From assembly GCA_017642445.1 (NCBI GenBank), contig JAGCPA010000042.1:1-57629 (forward strand): a stretch of DNA of 57,629 bases. Reading direction: 5' to 3'. Origin of the DNA: Spirochaetia bacterium. Its GTDB lineage: Bacteria; Spirochaetota; Spirochaetia; CADAEX01. The notes below the pieces were generated by a model. The model did not search any database and was not told where the DNA came from. It saw nothing but the letters and a program-made list of their open reading frames with translations. Made by a program: the position numbers and the translations under genes. Below, in pieces: positions 15,848 through 24,360 of the stretch (positions within the stretch are counted from its first letter, which is position 1; every line of letters starts with the position of its first letter).

Positions 15848-15943
15848 ATTGCCCTTGAATTAAAGATAGCGTATTTATAAGGCTTTGTCAATATTTTCCC
15901 CTAGTTCTCATTGACTATTTTCCCCCTCTTTTCAGTCATTTTA

Positions 15944-16110
15944 GCCTCCACGCCAAGAGGTTGAAAACAGGTTATAGAATTAATAGGCAAAGAAAAAGCC
16001 ACCCCTGGCGGTATTGCGTCCCGAAGGGAGCGCACCCTACCGAGCAGGGGTGGCTTATTTCTTGCCTGCTAGTTTCTATTAAGCAGTTTTCTGCTTCTTG
16101 AAGGTCTTGA
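15944..16110. repeat. Right copy of the ~167-bp direct repeat, containing the true cstA 3' end
   Basis: This is the original copy, because it is continuous with the intact cstA gene (last ten codons plus stop) and its terminator. The 73-bp core at 15996-16068 is identical to the left copy; outer parts differ by scattered substitutions and small gaps. The hairpin at its far end (GCCTCC...GAGGTT) is slightly mismatched relative to the left copy. Confidence 0.9.
15985..16067. terminator. Large hairpin terminator of cstA, right copy
   Basis: Same structured hairpin as at 14.5 kb, directly after the cstA stop. On the minus strand the stem is followed by TTTTTCTTTGCC, a good terminator tail. The stem reads AAGCCACCCCTG/CAGGGGTGGCTT with further pairing of AGGCAA/TTGCCT. 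Confidence 0.8.
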
Positions 16111-17785
16111 TTCCTTCAATTACCAGAATAATAGCCAGTATAGTCATGGCTGCCGCAAAGAAGAACTGGAACCAGTGTCCCCACATTGGGCCTGCAGCCT
16201 TGGCTGCGCCTGTGAAGATGTTGATCTTTGCAATTACAGTGCGGATAAGCTGTGTCAGTGTCGCTGCCAGCATGAAGACTGTAGGGATGAAGAACATCTT
16301 GTTGTTCTTACCTGCATTGCCAAGCCATGCTGCAACTGCCATGAGGGCGATACCTGCCAGAAGCTGGTTTGCTGCTCCGAAGAGTCCCCAGATCTGTGAG
16401 AGGCTGAGGCCACCCAGGATACAGCCGATAGCAACCATCAGCAGTGTTCCGAACAGTGGGAATGCCAGCACTTTGCGGATTCCTTTTGCATCTTTATATG
16501 TTTCCTCTCCTTCCTTGAGGAAGAGCTCTGTGAACATGAACCGGCTGAGACGGGTTCCTGTGTCCAGGGATGTGAGTGCGAATACAGATACAGCCAATGT
16601 AAGAAGTGCATAGATTGCATTTTTATCATCGACCAGGCCGAACATCTTTGAGATACCGGAAGCGAAAGCTACTGGAGGTGCACCTTTGAAAGCTCCATCC
16701 ACGATGAATTTTCCGGCTACCATACCTACGGCGATAAGAGAGATGACTCCCAGTGCGCTTTCAACCAGCATGGAACCATAACCGATAGCCTTTGCGTTCT
16801 TCTCGTTGTCCAGCTGCTTTGATGTGGTTCCTGTTGCGATAAGGGAGTGGAATCCTGAGCAGGCACCGCATGCTACTGTGATGAACAGGGCAGGGAACAT
16901 AGGTCCGATCTTTGTGCTCCAGCCTGTGAATGCAGGAAGCTCAAAGGTTGCATTGCCTGTGAATGCAGACATCAGTATACCGATGAGAGCCAGTCCCATC
17001 ATGCCGTACAGCAGGAAGCTGGAGAGGTAGTCACGGGGTTGGAGAAGAACCCATACAGGGACCAGGGATGCAATTGTGATATATGCACCGATGAAGATGA
17101 TCCATGATGTTCTGCCCATTGCGAATCCGATATTAAGGCCAAGGATTACGGCTAATACTATTCCGATAAGACATACGACTGTTGATGGGAGTGTTCCCCA
17201 GTTGAGCCGGTTGGTAAGGTATCCATACAGGATGGCCAGAACTATGAACAGAAGTGATATCATGGCAGTGGACTGCTGTCCTGTAGGATTGAAGACAACT
17301 CCGAATCTGCCGTCGGTGGAGAGGAATGTGCTGGCAACAACGTTTACGAATGATGCGATTACCAGAATAAGAACCAGGAGGGCGAAGATGATGAACAGCC
17401 TCTTGCTTGTCTTGCCCATGGAGGATTTGATGATCTCTCCTACAGATTTACCGTCGTTCCGGGCAGATGCAAACAGGGAGCCGAAGTCCTGAAGACCTCC
17501 GAAGAATATACCGCCCAGTACACACCATAGGAATACCGGTACCCAGCCGAATACTGCAGCCAATATAGGACCGTTGATAGGACCTGCTCCTGCGATTGAT
17601 GAGAAGTGGTGTCCCATCAGTACAACTGGTTTGGCAACAACATAATCCATTCCATCTGCCTTGACCTGGGCAGGTGTCTGTCTCTTGGGGTCAATTCCCC
17701 ACTGCTTTGCAAGCCATGAACCATAGAAGACATAACCGATGAAAAGCAGCACAATTGCAGCAATAATGATAAGTAATGCTGTCAT
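16079..17785 (-). CDS. cstA: Carbon starvation protein CstA-family transporter
   Basis: A 568-aa membrane protein with about 14-16 helices. CstA/BtsT proteins import pyruvate or peptides during starvation. Characteristic segments are visible: MGHHFSSIAGAGPINGPILAAVFGW (about residues 54-78), GGLQDFGSLFASARNDGKSVGEI, and ACGACSGFHSLIATGTTSKQL. The ATG at 17785 is chosen because AAGGAGGG precedes it; a more upstream ATG at 17824 overlaps the upstream gene and adds non-membrane residues. The gene follows a 166-aa unknown by 22 bp. Its 3' end and terminator are duplicated 1.5 kb downstream. Confidence 0.95.
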   Translation of the reverse strand: MTALLIIIAAIVLLFIGYVFYGSWLAKQWGIDPKRQTPAQVKADGMDYVVAKPVVLMGHHFSSIAGAGPINGPILAAVFGWVPVFLWCVLGGIFFGGLQDFGSLFASARNDGKSVGEIIKSSMGKTSKRLFIIFALLVLILVIASFVNVVASTFLSTDGRFGVVFNPTGQQSTAMISLLFIVLAILYGYLTNRLNWGTLPSTVVCLIGIVLAVILGLNIGFAMGRTSWIIFIGAYITIASLVPVWVLLQPRDYLSSFLLYGMMGLALIGILMSAFTGNATFELPAFTGWSTKIGPMFPALFITVACGACSGFHSLIATGTTSKQLDNEKNAKAIGYGSMLVESALGVISLIAVGMVAGKFIVDGAFKGAPPVAFASGISKMFGLVDDKNAIYALLTLAVSVFALTSLDTGTRLSRFMFTELFLKEGEETYKDAKGIRKVLAFPLFGTLLMVAIGCILGGLSLSQIWGLFGAANQLLAGIALMAVAAWLGNAGKNNKMFFIPTVFMLAATLTQLIRTVIAKINIFTGAAKAAGPMWGHWFQFFFAAAMTILAIILVIEGIKTFKKQKTA

Positions 17786-17807
17786 ATTCCCTCCTTTTAG
17801 GAATTCT

Positions 17808-18308
17808 TTATAATGTGCTGACAAGCTTCTTTAGACTTTTGCCCAACCTGTTGCACACAATCCGGCCCGAAGAAATCTCGTAAGCCAATAACCTGAAGTT
17901 GCTCCAGCCATGAAGGCTGAAGAAATAGGATTTTGAATGCTTTATACGGCTGACCTGACTGAGGGCTGTTTCTTCTATATTATCTGCAATGATGATCAGA
18001 GCAACATCGGAATTCCTGTGGCCGCTTCCGGGATGCACCCGGGATAGCCCTTCCTTCCATGCGGCACTTGCCAATTCCTCAAGACGGTCAGATGTAAGGT
18101 TCTCCTCCTCTGCAAAAAAGACATATTCATGGGAATCGATATCCGCAATATGGGCAGCACGAGTAAGAAAGTATTGCTCGGAATGGGAATGGAACTCTGC
18201 CTCTGCTTTGAACATGGAATGGGCAGCCGTTCCTGGTTCTCCTGCCTTTACATTGTAATAACGTTCGAACGAATGTAAAAGGGTCTCTAGGACACCATCT
18301 TTTTCCAT
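17808..18308 (-). CDS. Unknown 166-aa protein preceding cstA
   Basis: I do not recognise this family. The protein is soluble, with no signal peptide or membrane helix. It is rich in histidine in the first half (AAHSMFKAEAEFHSHSEQYFLTRAAH) and has a conserved-looking block EEENLTSDRLEELASAAWKEGLSRVHPGSGHRNSDVALIIIAD. It ends 22 bp before the cstA ATG, so the two should be co-transcribed; a role in sensing or modulating the transporter is only a guess. A T-box-controlled operon starts divergently on the other side. Confidence 0.7.
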   Translation of the reverse strand: MEKDGVLETLLHSFERYYNVKAGEPGTAAHSMFKAEAEFHSHSEQYFLTRAAHIADIDSHEYVFFAEEENLTSDRLEELASAAWKEGLSRVHPGSGHRNSDVALIIIADNIEETALSQVSRIKHSKSYFFSLHGWSNFRLLAYEISSGRIVCNRLGKSLKKLVSTL

Positions 18309-18394
18309 ATTTGCTACCTAAATTCTGTTCATTTCTGGCAATGTTGTCAAGAAAAAAAAGTTTATTTATAACATTTTTTTCATAAAGAATTCTA

Positions 18395-18423
18395 TTGACA
18401 ACAGATTCATTTTCGGTGTAGAA
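18395..18423 (+). promoter_or_regulatory. Promoter of the T-box leader
   Basis: TTGACA at 18395-18400 matches the sigma-70 -35 consensus. After a 16-base spacer comes TGTAGA (18417-18422), a moderate -10 box. Transcription would start near 18430, just before the first stem of the T-box. Confidence 0.6.
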
Positions 18424-18439
18424 AAAAATAACAAAACCT

Positions 18440-18713
18440 ATTAAAGGCTACGAAGGGAACAAGTAGCTTCTATGGATACTGAAAAGAGAGTTGCCGGGTG
18501 GTGAGAGGCGCGCAGTTACTGGAAGTGAATACATCCCGGAGCCGCGTATCGAAACTGTAAGGGAGTAGGTTACGACGGGTGTGCCCGTTACAGCGCAAGG
18601 GTATAATCATACGTTGTGTGACGTACCTGAAGAGATTGCCACTGCGAGGTGGTGATGAATAGAGGTGGTACCGCGGAATTATCCGCCCTCTTGATCGGGG
18701 GGCGTTTTTTTTT
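18440..18713 (+). promoter_or_regulatory. T-box riboswitch, apparent tyrosine (UAC) specifier
   Basis: The conserved T-box sequence GGTGGTACCGCG is at 18664-18675, followed by the competing terminator CGCCCTC/GGGGGGCG (18684-18704) and nine T. Upstream, a Stem I can be folded: GGCT (18446-18449) pairs with AGCC (18540-18543) and GGGA with TCCC. An AGTA-bearing left side of the specifier loop faces GTGAATACA on the right. The AG-bulge/GNUG-type region AAAAGAGAG...GGTGGTGAGAG lies in between. By alignment to known leaders, the specifier is TAC at 18530-18532, Tyr. Uncharged tRNA-Tyr would stabilise the antiterminator and turn on the downstream symporter. The T-box call is firm; the specifier is read by eye. 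Confidence 0.92.
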
Positions 18714-18753
18714 GCCTCCAGATGATGCAGACTTTGTATGAAGGAGGAAAAGT

Positions 18754-20337
18754 ATGAATGCAAAAGTTGTAAGCGTCATTATGCTGCTGGTCTTCTTTGC
18801 TGTGATGATTGCCGTGGGCTTCATTACCAGGAAAAGGGCGGCTTCTGTTGATGGATTTGTTTTAGGGGGGCGTACCGCCGGCCCGTGGATTACCGCATTT
18901 GCCTTTGGTACCTCTTATTTCTCGGCAGTTATCTTTGTAGGATATGCAGGACAGTTCGGCTGGAACTTCGGCCTTTCAAGCACCTGGGCCGGCCTGGGAA
19001 ATGCCTTTATCGGCTCGCTTCTGGCCTGGAACATACTGGGACGGCGTACCCGTATCATGACCCAGCATATCGATGCCAAGACTATGCCCGACTTCTTCGG
19101 CAAGCGTTTTGACTCTGTCCCGATGAAGGTTGTGGCTTCTGTAATAGTCTTCATCTTCCTTATTCCATACACATCATCTCTGTACAACGGTCTCTCCAGC
19201 CTCTTCGGTCTGGTGTTCAAGATGCCATACTGGGTGGTAATAGTGATGATGGCAGCACTCACCGGAATCTACGTAATTTTCGGCGGCTACATGGCTACTG
19301 CTATCAACGACTTTATTCAGGGTATAATCATGCTCTTCGGTATCTGCGCAGTAATAGGCTCTGTCCTCTCTGCCAACGGCGGACTCCTGGCAGCGACCCA
19401 GAAGCTTTCTGCAGTCTCTGCTCCGGGCTGGTCAGGCGGCGCATTCACATCGTTCCTGGGACCTGATCCTCTGGCGCTTCTCTTTGTAGTGCTCCTGACA
19501 TCTCTTGGTACCTGGGGACTGCCTCAGATGGTGAACAAATTCTACGCCATCAAGAGCGAGGATGATATCCAGAAGGGAACAATAATCTCCACACTGTTCG
19601 CTATTGTAGTGGCAGGCGGCTGTTACTTCCTGGGCGGCTTCGGACGGCTCTACGCAGACAAGATCATGTACCAGAAGAACGGAGTCACACCTCTGTTTGA
19701 TACTATTGTTCCAACTATGCTGGCAACACTGCCTGCCCTGGTTATCGCAGTAGTTATCGTGCTGGTGCTCTCTGCATCAATGTCCACACTCTCTTCTCTG
19801 GTGCTCACCTCCAGCTCCACATTCACACTGGATGTCATCGAGCCTCTCTCAAAGAATAAGATGGGAGAGAAGAAGAAAGTCTCCATAATGCGTATTTTCA
19901 TCGTGTTCTTCATCGTGATCTCAGCATACATTGCAATCATCAAGGATGCTCATCCTGAAATCACATTCATCGCCCAGATGATGGGTGTCTCCTGGGGTGC
20001 TCTGGCCGGATCATTCCTGGCTCCGTTCCTCTATGGACTCTACTGGAAGGGAACTTCACGGGCAGCATGCTATGTCTCCTTTGCCTTTGGCTGCGGTCTT
20101 ATGATTATCCAGATGTGGGTTTCCCTGGGTGGCGTAGATATCTCTGGCTGGGCTCCGGTATGCCGCTACCTCTTCGCATCCTCAGTCCGCTCCGGTGTTA
20201 TCGCCATGGTGGGCGGTCTTGTGATTGTCCCGGCGGTGAGCATCTTCACAAAGAAGCAGGACAAGGCACAGCTGGAAGAACTTTTCTCCTGCTACGAGGA
20301 AAAGGTTACTGTTTCCAAGAAAGAGGCTCTGGACTGA
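18754..20337 (+). CDS. Sodium:solute symporter (SSS family), T-box controlled
   Basis: A 527-aa transporter with about 13 helices of the LeuT-fold SSS family. Typical elements: DGFVLGGRTAGPWITAFAFGTSYFSAVIFVGYAGQFGWNFG (residues about 29-69), RIMTQHIDAKTMPDFFGKRF, GGYMATAINDFIQGIIMLFG and GLPQMVNKFYAIKSEDDIQKG. The sequence looks very like clostridial homologues. A T-box leader with apparent Tyr specifier suggests that the substrate is tyrosine or a related aromatic compound; this is an inference from regulation. A GGAGG ribosome-binding site precedes the ATG. The next gene begins 84 bp downstream with no terminator between. Confidence 0.9.
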   Translation: MNAKVVSVIMLLVFFAVMIAVGFITRKRAASVDGFVLGGRTAGPWITAFAFGTSYFSAVIFVGYAGQFGWNFGLSSTWAGLGNAFIGSLLAWNILGRRTRIMTQHIDAKTMPDFFGKRFDSVPMKVVASVIVFIFLIPYTSSLYNGLSSLFGLVFKMPYWVVIVMMAALTGIYVIFGGYMATAINDFIQGIIMLFGICAVIGSVLSANGGLLAATQKLSAVSAPGWSGGAFTSFLGPDPLALLFVVLLTSLGTWGLPQMVNKFYAIKSEDDIQKGTIISTLFAIVVAGGCYFLGGFGRLYADKIMYQKNGVTPLFDTIVPTMLATLPALVIAVVIVLVLSASMSTLSSLVLTSSSTFTLDVIEPLSKNKMGEKKKVSIMRIFIVFFIVISAYIAIIKDAHPEITFIAQMMGVSWGALAGSFLAPFLYGLYWKGTSRAACYVSFAFGCGLMIIQMWVSLGGVDISGWAPVCRYLFASSVRSGVIAMVGGLVIVPAVSIFTKKQDKAQLEELFSCYEEKVTVSKKEALD

Positions 20338-20421
20338 TTGTAAAACCGGGGCTGTTGTTATATACTTTTTCCGTTGCACAGGGTGCAGCGTTTTGAATGT
20401 TTTTGCATAAGGGGTGTTCTT

Positions 20422-21615
20422 ATGAGTAGAATGGTTGGAACTGTTTCTAGAGGTCTTCGTGCCCCTATCATCCGCGAAGGTGATGATCTGGTGAAGATTG
20501 TCACAGAGACTGTTCTTGAGGCTTCTAAACAGGAAGGATTTGCGGTACGTGACCGCGATGTTGTGGCTATGACCGAGGCTATTGTAGCCCGCGCTCAGGG
20601 TAACTATGCTACAGTTGCCGATATTGCTGCAGATGTGAAGGCCAAGCTGGGCGGCGGAACCATCGGAGTTGTATTCCCGATTATGAGCCGCAACCGTTTT
20701 GCAATCTGTCTACGGGGTATTGCTTCTGGCGCCAAGAAAGTTATTGTTCAGCTTTCATATCCATCTGATGAGGTTGGAAACCATCTTATTGACGACGATC
20801 TGGTGGATGCAAAGGGTGTTGATCCATATACCGACGTGCTTGATGAGAAAAAATATCGCGAGCTTTTCGGATATACAAAGCATCAGTTCACAGGTGTGGA
20901 CTACATTGATTATTATAAGCAGTTGATCGCTGAGAGCGGTGCGGAGGCAGAGGTTATCTTTGCCAACAATCCTAAGGCAATCCTGCAGTACACAAAAGAT
21001 GTTATCTGTGCCGACATCCACACACGGGCACGGACAAAGAGAGTCCTTAAGGCTGCCGGTGCTGAAAGAGTTTTCGGCCTTGATGAGATTATGAATGCTC
21101 CTGTAAACGGCAGCGGATGCAATGAGAAATATGGACTTCTTGGCTCCAATAAGGCTACCGAGGACAAAGTGAAGCTGTTCCCAAGAGCATGCCAGGGCCT
21201 GGTTGAGGATATCCAGAAGGAGCTTTTCAAGGCTACCGGCAAGAATGTCGAGGTCATGGTATATGGCGACGGCGCTTTCAAGGATCCTGTAGGAAAGATC
21301 TGGGAGCTTGCTGACCCTATCGTTTCTCCGGCTCACACAGCAGGACTTGCAGGAACACCTAACGAGCTCAAGCTGAAGTATCTGGCAGACAACGATTTTG
21401 CAGCACTTGATGGAGATGCCCTTAAGGAGGCAATTAAGGAAGAGATCCGCAAGAAGGACGGCAACCTGGTTGGCAAGATGGTTTCCGAGGGAACCACTCC
21501 ACGGCAGCTTACAGACCTTCTGGGCTCTCTCTGCGACCTTACCTCCGGATCAGGCGACAAGGGAACTCCTATAGTTTACATCCAGGGTTATTTTGACAAC
21601 TATACTACCGAGTAA
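20422..21615 (+). CDS. Coenzyme F420-0:L-glutamate ligase-like protein (CofE family)
   Basis: A 397-aa member of the CofE/FbiB family, whose characterised members add glutamate to F420-0 with GTP. The N-terminal GTVSRGLRAPIIREGDDLVKIV and DRDVVAMTEAIVARAQGNYATV match the family, and ADIHTRARTKRVLKAAGAERVFGLDEI is distinctive of longer bacterial versions. No other F420 genes are visible, so it may add amino acids to another molecule. I chose the ATG at 20422 (AAGGGG upstream) over 20374. It shares a transcript direction with the T-box symporter and overlaps the next gene by 23 bp if that gene starts at TTG. Confidence 0.85.
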   Translation: MSRMVGTVSRGLRAPIIREGDDLVKIVTETVLEASKQEGFAVRDRDVVAMTEAIVARAQGNYATVADIAADVKAKLGGGTIGVVFPIMSRNRFAICLRGIASGAKKVIVQLSYPSDEVGNHLIDDDLVDAKGVDPYTDVLDEKKYRELFGYTKHQFTGVDYIDYYKQLIAESGAEAEVIFANNPKAILQYTKDVICADIHTRARTKRVLKAAGAERVFGLDEIMNAPVNGSGCNEKYGLLGSNKATEDKVKLFPRACQGLVEDIQKELFKATGKNVEVMVYGDGAFKDPVGKIWELADPIVSPAHTAGLAGTPNELKLKYLADNDFAALDGDALKEAIKEEIRKKDGNLVGKMVSEGTTPRQLTDLLGSLCDLTSGSGDKGTPIVYIQGYFDNYTTE

Positions 21616-22810
21616 AAAGGCAAAACGCCTCTGTCTGCGCCTTATGGAAGCCCTTGACAGCGGGGAGGAGAAGCTCCCCCTGGAGGGCGAGGGGAAGATG
21701 CTGGGCATCTTGGCCTGCGACGATGCAGATGGAAACAGGGTAGTACTCAAAGCTTTTTCAGGGCAGGTTGGCGGCCAGTGGGTTATTCCCGGCTGGTGCG
21801 AGCCTGCCTTTTCTGTTTCCGAATTTAACGCAATCCTTGAAAATACCGACCGGCAGGTGAAAGAACTTGCTTCCCGCGATGAAGATAGTCGTGAAACCTC
21901 AGCCGAGGCTATGCGGCGCCTCTTCGGGCTCTATCGCATCCACTGCATAGATGGCTCGGTAAAGACTTATTCCCAGATTTTCGGTGATACACTGCCGCCA
22001 TCCGGCACCGGCGACTGCGCCGCTATAAAGCTTTTGAACTGTGCATTTAAAAACCACCTGCAGCCTGTAAGCATGGCCGAGTTCTACTACGGCGGCCAGA
22101 CGCCGTCCGGCACCAGGGAGCCCTGCCAGTTCTATCCCCCGTGCGAGGATAAGTGCAGGCCCCTCCTTAAAGAGATGCTGGGGCTGGACATCCTATATCT
22201 GGATCAGGAGATAGTGGTGGTGAACAAGCCGGCAGGGCTCCTGTCGGTGCCAGGAAAGGGACCCGACAAGCAGGACTGTGTGGTGAACCGGGTGAAAAGA
22301 CTTTTCCCGGAGTGCATAGAAAACCCTTCCGTGCACCGGCTTGATATGGATACCTCCGGCATACTGGTCCTGGCCCTTACCAAGGAGAGCCAGCGCTTTC
22401 TATCCATGGAGTTCGAGAGCCGCCGTGTACATAAAAAGTATACAGCTCTGCTGGATGGTATACTCCGCAGCTCAGGCGGCGCACTGGCTCTCCCGTTCCG
22501 GCTGGACCCGGAGAACCGGCCTTACCAGGTCTACGACCCGATGCAGGGGAGACTCTGTATCACGCTGTGGAAGCGGCTTTCGGTCTATGATGGCAAGACT
22601 CTGGTGGAGTTCACACCCCTTACCGGGCGCACCCACCAGCTCAGGGTCTCATCTGCCAGCCCCAAGGGACTTGGCATACCTATAGTAGGCGACCGGCTCT
22701 ATGGCACAAGAAAAGAGGGGCAGCGCCTCATGCTCCACGCAGGATACCTGAGTTTTACCCATCCATGGTCAAAAGAGAAAATAGAATTTAAAGTAGATGC
22801 ACCCTTTTAA
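21593..22810 (+). CDS. RluA-family pseudouridine synthase with N-terminal extension
   Basis: Isomerises uridine to pseudouridine in rRNA or tRNA. The catalytic motif is VHRLDMDTSGILVLALTK (about residues 245-262), with the Asp in RLD. KPAGLLSVPGKG precedes it, and FTPLTGRTHQLRVSSA and PIVGDRLYG follow. The first ~200 residues (LPLEGEGKMLGILACDD...VIPGWCEPAF) form the extra domain seen in a subset of RluA-type enzymes. The listed start is TTG, overlapping the previous gene; an ATG at 21644 is an alternative. The 3' end overlaps the convergent hydrolase gene by 4 bp. The target uridine is not predictable. Confidence 0.88.
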   Translation: MTTILPSKKAKRLCLRLMEALDSGEEKLPLEGEGKMLGILACDDADGNRVVLKAFSGQVGGQWVIPGWCEPAFSVSEFNAILENTDRQVKELASRDEDSRETSAEAMRRLFGLYRIHCIDGSVKTYSQIFGDTLPPSGTGDCAAIKLLNCAFKNHLQPVSMAEFYYGGQTPSGTREPCQFYPPCEDKCRPLLKEMLGLDILYLDQEIVVVNKPAGLLSVPGKGPDKQDCVVNRVKRLFPECIENPSVHRLDMDTSGILVLALTKESQRFLSMEFESRRVHKKYTALLDGILRSSGGALALPFRLDPENRPYQVYDPMQGRLCITLWKRLSVYDGKTLVEFTPLTGRTHQLRVSSASPKGLGIPIVGDRLYGTRKEGQRLMLHAGYLSFTHPWSKEKIEFKVDAPF

Positions 22811-24225
22811 ATCTTGTCGATAAGGATAGAGCACTTGCCCGAAGGAATCGGCAGCCGTTTCTTCTGCCCACCCAGTATATTGATGGTGAAGTAGTAGAGC
22901 TTCTCAGACTCCATCCGCACTTCCCAGCCCCGTCCACTCTTGTTCACAAGTATAGTTATCATGTTCCGCTTAAGGGAAAGATCCTGTATTCCCATGATCT
23001 CAAGCAGTGGGATGATCCAGTCTACAGTCTTGCGCGGCAGGCTTATATCCAGGCCGATTACATTCTCTATCATCAGTGTGATGGTGGAGAGGGCGGCGTA
23101 GGAGAGGAAATTCTTCCTTGGGAAATTCTTTTTTCCTTCCCATTTTGATGCGACGCCTGTTATAGGCGAATAGGCCTCATACAGCTCGCCAGGCTTGTTT
23201 CCGTCGGGGTTCAGGGCATCAAGCATGAAGTAGAGATGCCGGATAGCACATTCCCGGGCAAACTCATGCCTGTCATATTTCTCAAGCCCTTTTATCACCA
23301 TGAATGTAAGATGTGGATATACAGAGCCGCAGTATCCCTTTCCATTGGAGTTGTATGCCTTTGAATCGGTGGCCAGCGATGGGAATGGATTTTCGGTGTT
23401 GAAAGGGCCATCCATAAGCTTCTGGACCAGAGCCTCGGCTTTGTCCTCGCTTGGAATCTGGGCCAGCATAGTCCAGTAGGAAGCAAGAGTCTTTACCTTA
23501 ACCTTCTCCTCGCTCCGGTTCAGGTCGTAGTAGAACTGATCCTCTTCATCCCACATAAGGGCATCGATACGGGTCTTGAGCGAATAATATTTTTTCTTAT
23601 ACTTAAAGCTTACTTCCTTGTCGTTCAGGATGTCGCCGATAGCTGACATATAATAAGCATTAAGAGCCATCTGAGAGTTGAAATCTATCAGGTAAGCTGC
23701 TTTTTCCCTGGGAGAATTATCCATCTGGGCCACTGCCAGAGGGGTTTTGAACAGTCCATTCTTCTGCTGGAACTTGGTCTCAATCCACTCATAATATCTC
23801 TCAAGGACAGGAATCACTTCTTTGAGTCGCTTTTTCAGACCTACCTTGTGATAAATATTGAACTCTGCCCATGCAAACAGAGGTGGAAACAGACATTCCG
23901 GATTGTCCCTTGGGAACACGGCCTTTCCGTCTGCTTCGTTGTAGATGCCTCTGATGGCACCTGAGTCTTCCTGTTTGTTATAGAAGTTGTCCAGCGCAGG
24001 GGCCGGGGAATATGTTGAATTGCTGTAAACGAGGAAGAATGTGGATAGACACGCCTCGAATTGATTTATAGTTGTACTTTCAGGATAACAGTAGTATTTG
24101 TTCTGGAATCCGTTTTTTTTGGTTCCTTTTTTCCAGAAATCTCCAAGCCACAGCCATGTTTTGTTGTAAATGTCCACGAAGTCCTGATCATAGAAGTGGA
24201 TAACCGGAAAACCTGTTTTAATCAC
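22807..24225 (-). CDS. Trehalase / MGH1-like glycoside hydrolase, (alpha/alpha)6 barrel
   Basis: A 472-aa cytoplasmic protein (no signal peptide) resembling the six-hairpin glycosidases of the trehalase and GH63 type. Recognisable parts are WLWLGDFW near residue 25, FPPLFAWAEFNIYH (about 123), an Asn/Gln/Asp-rich NSQMALNAYYMSAIGD, LMWDEEDQFYYDLN (about 232) and YCGSVYPHLTFMVIKGL. GH63 catalytic residues are a Glu and an Asp; candidates are the Asp in MDNSPREKAAYLIDFNSQ and the Glu in GELYEAYSPITG. The substrate is unknown; alpha-glucosides or mannosyl compounds are plausible. It stands alone between convergent and divergent neighbours. Confidence 0.75.
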   Translation of the reverse strand: MIKTGFPVIHFYDQDFVDIYNKTWLWLGDFWKKGTKKNGFQNKYYCYPESTTINQFEACLSTFFLVYSNSTYSPAPALDNFYNKQEDSGAIRGIYNEADGKAVFPRDNPECLFPPLFAWAEFNIYHKVGLKKRLKEVIPVLERYYEWIETKFQQKNGLFKTPLAVAQMDNSPREKAAYLIDFNSQMALNAYYMSAIGDILNDKEVSFKYKKKYYSLKTRIDALMWDEEDQFYYDLNRSEEKVKVKTLASYWTMLAQIPSEDKAEALVQKLMDGPFNTENPFPSLATDSKAYNSNGKGYCGSVYPHLTFMVIKGLEKYDRHEFARECAIRHLYFMLDALNPDGNKPGELYEAYSPITGVASKWEGKKNFPRKNFLSYAALSTITLMIENVIGLDISLPRKTVDWIIPLLEIMGIQDLSLKRNMITILVNKSGRGWEVRMESEKLYYFTINILGGQKKRLPIPSGKCSILIDKI

Positions 24226-24360
24226 TTTAACTCCCTTTTACCACAAGAGAAAACAAAATTAGTTATACGCTTTAACTATATTACACCCATTATCTTTATT
24301 CTGTCAAATTTTTTTATTATTTTTATTGACATTTTATTAGTAAGCACATACTTTGCAGAT

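Noticed and set aside
14412-16110. Integron attC sites flanking a single-gene cassette (Treponema can have integrons)
   Set aside because: The repeats contain the coding end and terminator of cstA and lack clear GTTRRRY/RYYYAAC core sites; no integrase gene or further cassettes are present.
24226-24360. Riboswitch or small RNA upstream of the unknown-hydE pair
   Set aside because: The stretch is AT-rich with no stable stem or known motif by eye.
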